Shown here: positions 21,142 through 25,069 of the stretch, piece by piece | How the letters are laid out: each line of letters begins with the position of its first letter | Numbering within the stretch: position 1 is the stretch's first letter | Made by a program: the position numbers and the translations under genes | The notes under the pieces: model-generated | Seen by the model: only the letters and a program-made list of their open reading frames with translations | Told to the model about the DNA's origin: nothing | Database searches by the model: none | From: Candidatus Woesearchaeota archaeon | Lineage (GTDB): Archaea > Nanobdellota > Nanobdellia > Woesearchaeales > UBA11576 | Direction of reading: 5' to 3' | Assembly: GCA_019322385.1 (NCBI GenBank) | Contig: JAHWIS010000088.1 | Span: 1-25,069, forward strand | Length of the DNA: 25,069 nucleotides

Positions 21142-22635
21142 TCACTTCTTAGGCTTGATCTCTTTCAATATCTGCTCGACAACCTGCTTAGGCCAGCCTT
21201 TCTCAATCAGGGCTTTCCTGACCTGCGCATCCTTGAATCCAAGGCTGTAAGCATGGAATATGTATTTCTCAAGCTCAAGCTTCTTTGCTTTTGATATCTC
21301 TACAGATCTTTCTGGTTTTGCTTCAGGTTTCTTTTCTGGAATTCCCTTTTCTACTGTTCCCTGTTTTAAAACAGGGGCAGGTTCGGAGCCCTTTGAAGAA
21401 GTTTCGGGTAAACCATCAGGCTCCAAACCTGTCCTAGTTACAGTAGGGGGTTTTTCCAGGTGGTGCAGCCTAACCCTGTAAAGGGCTATGCCTCCCACTA
21501 GGAATATGACGAATACCAATGCAGCCACTATTGTCCAGATACCTATTGGTGATTCTGGAACCTGCAGCTCTTCTGGTGAAGGTGCAGCAGGTGATGGCGC
21601 AGCGGTCGGTGTTGGCCTTGGTGCAGGTGCTGCAGGTAGCGCAGCAGCCTCTTCTGTCGCCGGCACTCTCGGCCTTGGCGGCAGCAATGGGAATGAGAAT
21701 GTTGGCCTCTCTATTGTCTTGAAAGTCAATACTGCAAACTGGTTAGAGACATACATAGAGACCTCTATATCCCTGTTGAGGAAGGAAGTGAGGCCTATTG
21801 TCTTGAACTCGCCGAGCTTTATGTCATAAGTGAGGAATGATGCAAGGGACTTGAGCTGTACCTTGTGATGGCCGACACTAGTGACCCTGAAATGATATTC
21901 ACCGCCCTTGAACAGGATTATGAGCTCATCTCCCTGTATCACCTGGACTGATTCTCCTTCACGTGTTGGAGTTACGTAGATTATCTTGGGGCTGCCGAGG
22001 CCTCCGCCTCCGCCGCCTCCACCACCACCGCCACCGCCAGTTGTGCCTCCAGTAGTGGTAGTATCCTGCGTTATGAAAAACGATGAGAATCCGCTTGTGC
22101 TTGCTGAAGCTATGTTATTTGAAGCGCTTGTGGCAAGCAGACTGCAGGTTGAAGTGTTTGTTGTGTTTGTGATGAAGTCGAAGTCACACTGGAACAGCTT
22201 TGGATTTGATATTTCCGATGCATAATCAGTGTAATCGATGTATAATGTGTATGATTTTGACGTCAGTTCTGATATGTTGAATGCATATGCATATTTAGCC
22301 CTGTATGTCCCTGAGTTTAGGCCAACGCTTCCGTCGTAGTTCTGGACATTCAGGTCAAGCACTCTTGCCTTTATGTTAAGCTGCGGAGCCTCTGTGCTGT
22401 TCAATGTAGGCATGTATATCTTGAACTTGCTGTCATTGTTCACTAATTCCAGTTTCCATGTCGTGTCAGGCAGATTGACAACCACTGTGTCAGGTACTGT
22501 CACAGTATCTGTGGCCAATATGTCGTCATTGACTGAGCTGTATGTGTATGTCACTTCCTCTGCAGATGCAAATGAAGCAAGAGCTATTGCTATGAAAATG
22601 AATGCAAGGATCTTTGCTGTTGTTTTATGTTTCAT
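21142..22635 (-). CDS. Membrane-anchored surface protein with polyglycine hinge and cytosolic helical domain
   Basis: The 497-residue protein has a signal peptide (1-25, SFASA|EE). A beta-rich ectodomain with many N-x-T/S sites follows and ends in SGFSSFFITQD. Next come a threonine/glycine hinge with 13 consecutive glycines (about 200-212) and a second beta domain (about 215-315, KIIYVTPTREGESVQVIQG). A Pro/Ala linker leads to a membrane helix (about 362-385, IWTIVAALVFVIFLVGGIALY) and a charged cytosolic linker. The last domain is a small two-helix module (KYIFHAYSLGFKDAQVRKAL, EKGWPKQVVEQILKEI) resembling UBA-like folds. It starts one base after the stop of the upstream giant surface protein. 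No enzyme motif is seen, and a role in adhesion or the envelope is inferred. Confidence 0.78.
   Translation of the reverse strand: MKHKTTAKILAFIFIAIALASFASAEEVTYTYSSVNDDILATDTVTVPDTVVVNLPDTTWKLELVNNDSKFKIYMPTLNSTEAPQLNIKARVLDLNVQNYDGSVGLNSGTYRAKYAYAFNISELTSKSYTLYIDYTDYASEISNPKLFQCDFDFITNTTNTSTCSLLATSASNNIASASTSGFSSFFITQDTTTTGGTTGGGGGGGGGGGGGLGSPKIIYVTPTREGESVQVIQGDELIILFKGGEYHFRVTSVGHHKVQLKSLASFLTYDIKLGEFKTIGLTSFLNRDIEVSMYVSNQFAVLTFKTIERPTFSFPLLPPRPRVPATEEAAALPAAPAPRPTPTAAPSPAAPSPEELQVPESPIGIWTIVAALVFVIFLVGGIALYRVRLHHLEKPPTVTRTGLEPDGLPETSSKGSEPAPVLKQGTVEKGIPEKKPEAKPERSVEISKAKKLELEKYIFHAYSLGFKDAQVRKALIEKGWPKQVVEQILKEIKPKK
22000..22038 (-). repeat. GGN codon run encoding 13 glycines
   Basis: Thirteen consecutive glycine codons (mixed GGC, GGA and GGT) form the hinge of the surface protein. 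Mixed codons suggest selection for the peptide rather than fresh slippage of one triplet. Confidence 0.85.
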
Positions 22636-22636
22636 G

Positions 22637-25069
22637 TTATTCTACATTGATTGTCTGGCTGAATTGTGTGAATACTTCGAATATCGTGCCTACTTCTATG
22701 TCTGGATCTGCTACGTCTGCGTCCAATGATGATGTCAGGTTTGTGATGGTGAGATTGTACTCGCCTGGAGCTAATGTTGAGATTGACGCAAGGCCGTTGA
22801 GATATGTCAGATCATTCGTAGATGTTATGTCTGGCGAGACATGACTCATACCTCTTTCCCAAGTCGTTGTTCCATTGGTTATTGTCCAGTTGAATGCTAC
22901 AAGATCGCTTCTTGTGGGTATCTGGAATGTTATATTGACAGATTCGTTGACGATGAGCACTGTCTTGTTTGCCCATGCATTGGAGAATGCAAGGCCTGTC
23001 TCTCTTGCCTGGAACAGCTTTGATGTCTCGTTTGTGTTCCCTACACTGTCTTCGCAACTTACGGACAGATTGTAGGTGTTGTTGTATGCAAGGCTGGATA
23101 TTGTTATTATATGTGAAGTTCCTGATGTGGATGACTGGCTGAGACTTGCAGAGCCGTTTATTCCGAAGGTGCATGTTGCTGATTCGCTTGTTGTTATGTT
23201 TGCAGGAGTTGAAGTGCCTACAACGATGTTCACAGGATCAGTTATTGTTATTGCTGGAGCTTCATTGTCCACAGTGAAATTGCCGTATCTAGCGCTCAAA
23301 TTACCTTCTACACCGTCAGTCACATTGACTAAAAGGAACACATCTTCTACAGCTGTGATATTCAATGTTGTATCCCATGAATAAGAGTTTGTTGTCAATC
23401 CTGTTGCGATAGTCTTCCAGGTCGACAAATCATTTGAGTACATCAAGCTATAATAAAGCGTATCATCATCGCCATCAGTTGATGCATTCCATGTTATGCT
23501 TACCACACCGCCTACCGTGGATGCGATGGCTGGTGTGGAACCGCCTGTTGTGCTGTTGGTTATTGCAGGTTCTGTCGGAGCATTGTTCTTTACAGTGACT
23601 GTCTGCCAGCCTGTGCTATTGGTCTGATTCCTTCTGTCAATCGCTTCTGACTTCCAGTAGAATGTGCTGCCCCTGAAGGAGCTGACATCAAGCGCTGATG
23701 ATCTGTACAGGCCATTGCTTAATGTTCCATTCTCGCTCAGCATTGTTGATATCGAGATGTTCGTGTTGTTGTATGTAAAGTTGACGCCCTGGAGAGTGAT
23801 GTCAGTCCAGTTTATGTACAGGATTAGGTCTTCACTAGCGAATATCTCTGTCGGTGAAGCATCTGACCATTGAGGTGCGTTCTTGTCGACCCAGAATGTC
23901 CTGGAGTCTGTCCTGTCCAGGTCACCAAGGGTTGTTGCGTTGAAATATACTGTGTACTCTCCATCTGGCCACGTCGCTGTCGAGATGTCGTCAGAGTAAT
24001 TGTGATTTGTGATTGTCAGGTTTATCCTTGACTGGGCAAACCTATTAGTTGTTGAAGGTGACGGCCCTACTATCCTAAGATTTGATGTCAGGACATTGTA
24101 TGCAATGAAATCACTCTGGATGATATTTGCAAATGTCTTCAAGCCATCTACTGTTATCTCATCGCTTCCTGTCCCGAAAAGGAACCAAGGAGTAGCATTA
24201 TTGACTGTGAAGTTGACATGATCATGAGCCCAATGGCCCATATGATCTTTTGCGCTTATCAGAAGGGTGAAATCTTCAAGGGTTTCGTCGCTGAAGTCTA
24301 GGTAACCGCTGTTCCAGACATTTCCTCCCTGCGCCATATCGCCCTGGAACTTGATTGTACTGTTGTCCTTGTACTTGACTGTGTAATTGGCAGATGCAAC
24401 ATCCTGATAGTCGCCAGGAGTATCATCAACCTTTGCCCAGACCCTGAACATGCCACCTACAACTGAGTCTTGCGTCGGTGATATGCTGCTGATTGTCGGT
24501 GCTTCATTATCGACTGAGAATGTTCGTGATGTGCTTGTGGTGCATGAAGAGTCATTATTGCTGAATGCATTGTCGCACCCGACCACACGCCAGTCATACT
24601 CTGTGCTGGTAGAATAATTGGTCTCTATTGTGTAATAGTTTGAATCTATCGGGTTCTCGATGATAAATGAAGCAGGTATAGTAACCTTTCTTGTGGTATA
24701 ATAAAGGTTGTTATTGTTCTCAAACACTATTGTCTTGTCATATAACGCAGTATTTGTTCCAGACATGCCTATGTATGTGCTGATTATGTTTGAAGGGCTT
24801 GTAGATCCTAGAATGTCTGCAACCATGATCCCGCCTGAAGCATTCCTATACGCCACCAAGCCACCGTAAAAGCTAAGATTGCTTCCAGTCATAGAGAACT
24901 TGGCTGTCAGGTTTTCTGCGTATGAAACATATATATTTGAAGTTGAGTCGAAATATGTGGCGAGCATTGAGCCGAACGCATAAATGTTTGAATAAGCTGC
25001 TAGTCCATCTGTTCTTACAGAGTCCTGCACAATATCATAGCCATAGGCAGTTGCGTTTGAGTTTACCCA
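22637..25069 (-). CDS. Large secreted/surface protein with repeated Ig-like domains (5' end outside window)
   Basis: The frame is open from the window edge (25069) to TAA 22639-22637, giving at least 810 residues without a start. The visible N-terminal part (about 1-165) has short repeats (NIYAFGS, NIYVSYAENLTAKF, LVAYRNASGGI, NNLYYTTRKV) that resemble propeller blades. Several Ig/fibronectin-like domains follow, introduced by VDNEAPTI, VDKNAPQW and VDNEAPAI. One fibronectin III-like domain reads GGVVSITWNASTDGDDDTLYY. N-glycosylation sequons are very dense and cysteines few. No C-terminal membrane helix or sorting motif is visible, so it may be held by the anchored protein encoded next, one base downstream. 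Likely an envelope or adhesion protein. Confidence 0.78.
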   Translation of the reverse strand, partial: WVNSNATAYGYDIVQDSVRTDGLAAYSNIYAFGSMLATYFDSTSNIYVSYAENLTAKFSMTGSNLSFYGGLVAYRNASGGIMVADILGSTSPSNIISTYIGMSGTNTALYDKTIVFENNNNLYYTTRKVTIPASFIIENPIDSNYYTIETNYSTSTEYDWRVVGCDNAFSNNDSSCTTSTSRTFSVDNEAPTISSISPTQDSVVGGMFRVWAKVDDTPGDYQDVASANYTVKYKDNSTIKFQGDMAQGGNVWNSGYLDFSDETLEDFTLLISAKDHMGHWAHDHVNFTVNNATPWFLFGTGSDEITVDGLKTFANIIQSDFIAYNVLTSNLRIVGPSPSTTNRFAQSRINLTITNHNYSDDISTATWPDGEYTVYFNATTLGDLDRTDSRTFWVDKNAPQWSDASPTEIFASEDLILYINWTDITLQGVNFTYNNTNISISTMLSENGTLSNGLYRSSALDVSSFRGSTFYWKSEAIDRRNQTNSTGWQTVTVKNNAPTEPAITNSTTGGSTPAIASTVGGVVSITWNASTDGDDDTLYYSLMYSNDLSTWKTIATGLTTNSYSWDTTLNITAVEDVFLLVNVTDGVEGNLSARYGNFTVDNEAPAITITDPVNIVVGTSTPANITTSESATCTFGINGSASLSQSSTSGTSHIITISSLAYNNTYNLSVSCEDSVGNTNETSKLFQARETGLAFSNAWANKTVLIVNESVNITFQIPTRSDLVAFNWTITNGTTTWERGMSHVSPDITSTNDLTYLNGLASISTLAPGEYNLTITNLTSSLDADVADPDIEVGTIFEVFTQFSQTINVE

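Noticed and set aside
21986..22225. Plus-strand frame starting with a polyproline run
   Set aside because: It is the complement of the glycine-codon hinge of the surface protein and has no promoter or domain.
1..25069. CRISPR arrays, insertion sequences, prophage or integrase genes
   Set aside because: No regularly spaced direct repeats, transposase or integrase motifs, or terminal inverted repeats were seen by reading; the window looks like ordinary chromosomal core with envelope genes.

Overview
The window is a compact stretch of archaeal chromosome. The gene content is archaeal throughout: FEN1 with a PCNA-binding tail, Hjc resolvase, splicing endonuclease EndA, RNase Z, aRNase J, Trm5, TrmI, DUF99 and ABCE1/RLI. 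Most transcription units have a TTTAAATA-type TATA box 20-26 bases before the start codon, so they look leaderless. Internal operon genes carry GGTGA-type ribosome sites. The tRNA genes do not encode CCA, and one carries introns with bulge-helix-bulge (BHB) ends. The many small orphan proteins, HIT paralogues and glycine-hinged surface proteins recall DPANN archaea, Woesearchaeota or Pacearchaeota in particular. That placement is an inference from gene style, not a marker analysis. Convergent genes are separated by 1-5 bases, and no gap exceeds 300 bases.

Layout. Positions 1-721 (+): three small coiled-coil proteins, the first cut by the window edge. 773-933 (+): tRNA-Leu(CAA) with two introns. 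960-3643 (+): a PHP phosphoesterase, a small membrane protein and RNase J. 3643-3831: a gap holding a possible minus-strand box C/D-like RNA. 3831-4499 (+): a coiled-coil plus lamin-tail-domain protein. 4502-8560 (-): an operon of a winged-helix/nuclease-like protein, FEN1, an EamA transporter and Trm5. 8627-9247 (-) and 9336-10244 (+): EndA and RNase Z, divergent from an 88-base promoter region. 10340-11660 (+): a 48-residue protein, Hjc and a voltage-sensor-like membrane protein. 11662-15169 (-): a three-gene ABC system (surface protein with a C-terminal anchor, FtsX-type permease, ATPase with a coiled-coil tail). 15232-15468 (-): tRNA-Thr(CGT) and a 51-residue zinc-ribbon protein. 15561-18790 (+): a QueC-like PP-loop protein and ABCE1. 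18796-25069 (-): two surface proteins, TrmI, DUF99 and two HIT proteins, the last interrupted by an in-frame amber codon.

A large share of the genes act on RNA, especially tRNA: 5'-3' decay (RNase J), intron removal (EndA), 3'-end trimming (RNase Z), methylation (Trm5, TrmI) and ribosome recycling (ABCE1). The doubly interrupted tRNA-Leu is a likely substrate of the EndA encoded 8 kb away. The rest is DNA repair (FEN1, Hjc and perhaps the nuclease-like protein) and cell envelope. The most notable observations are the two-intron tRNA-Leu, a voltage sensor without a pore, a lamin-like coiled-coil/LTD protein, the amber-interrupted HIT gene, and the candidate antisense small RNA.
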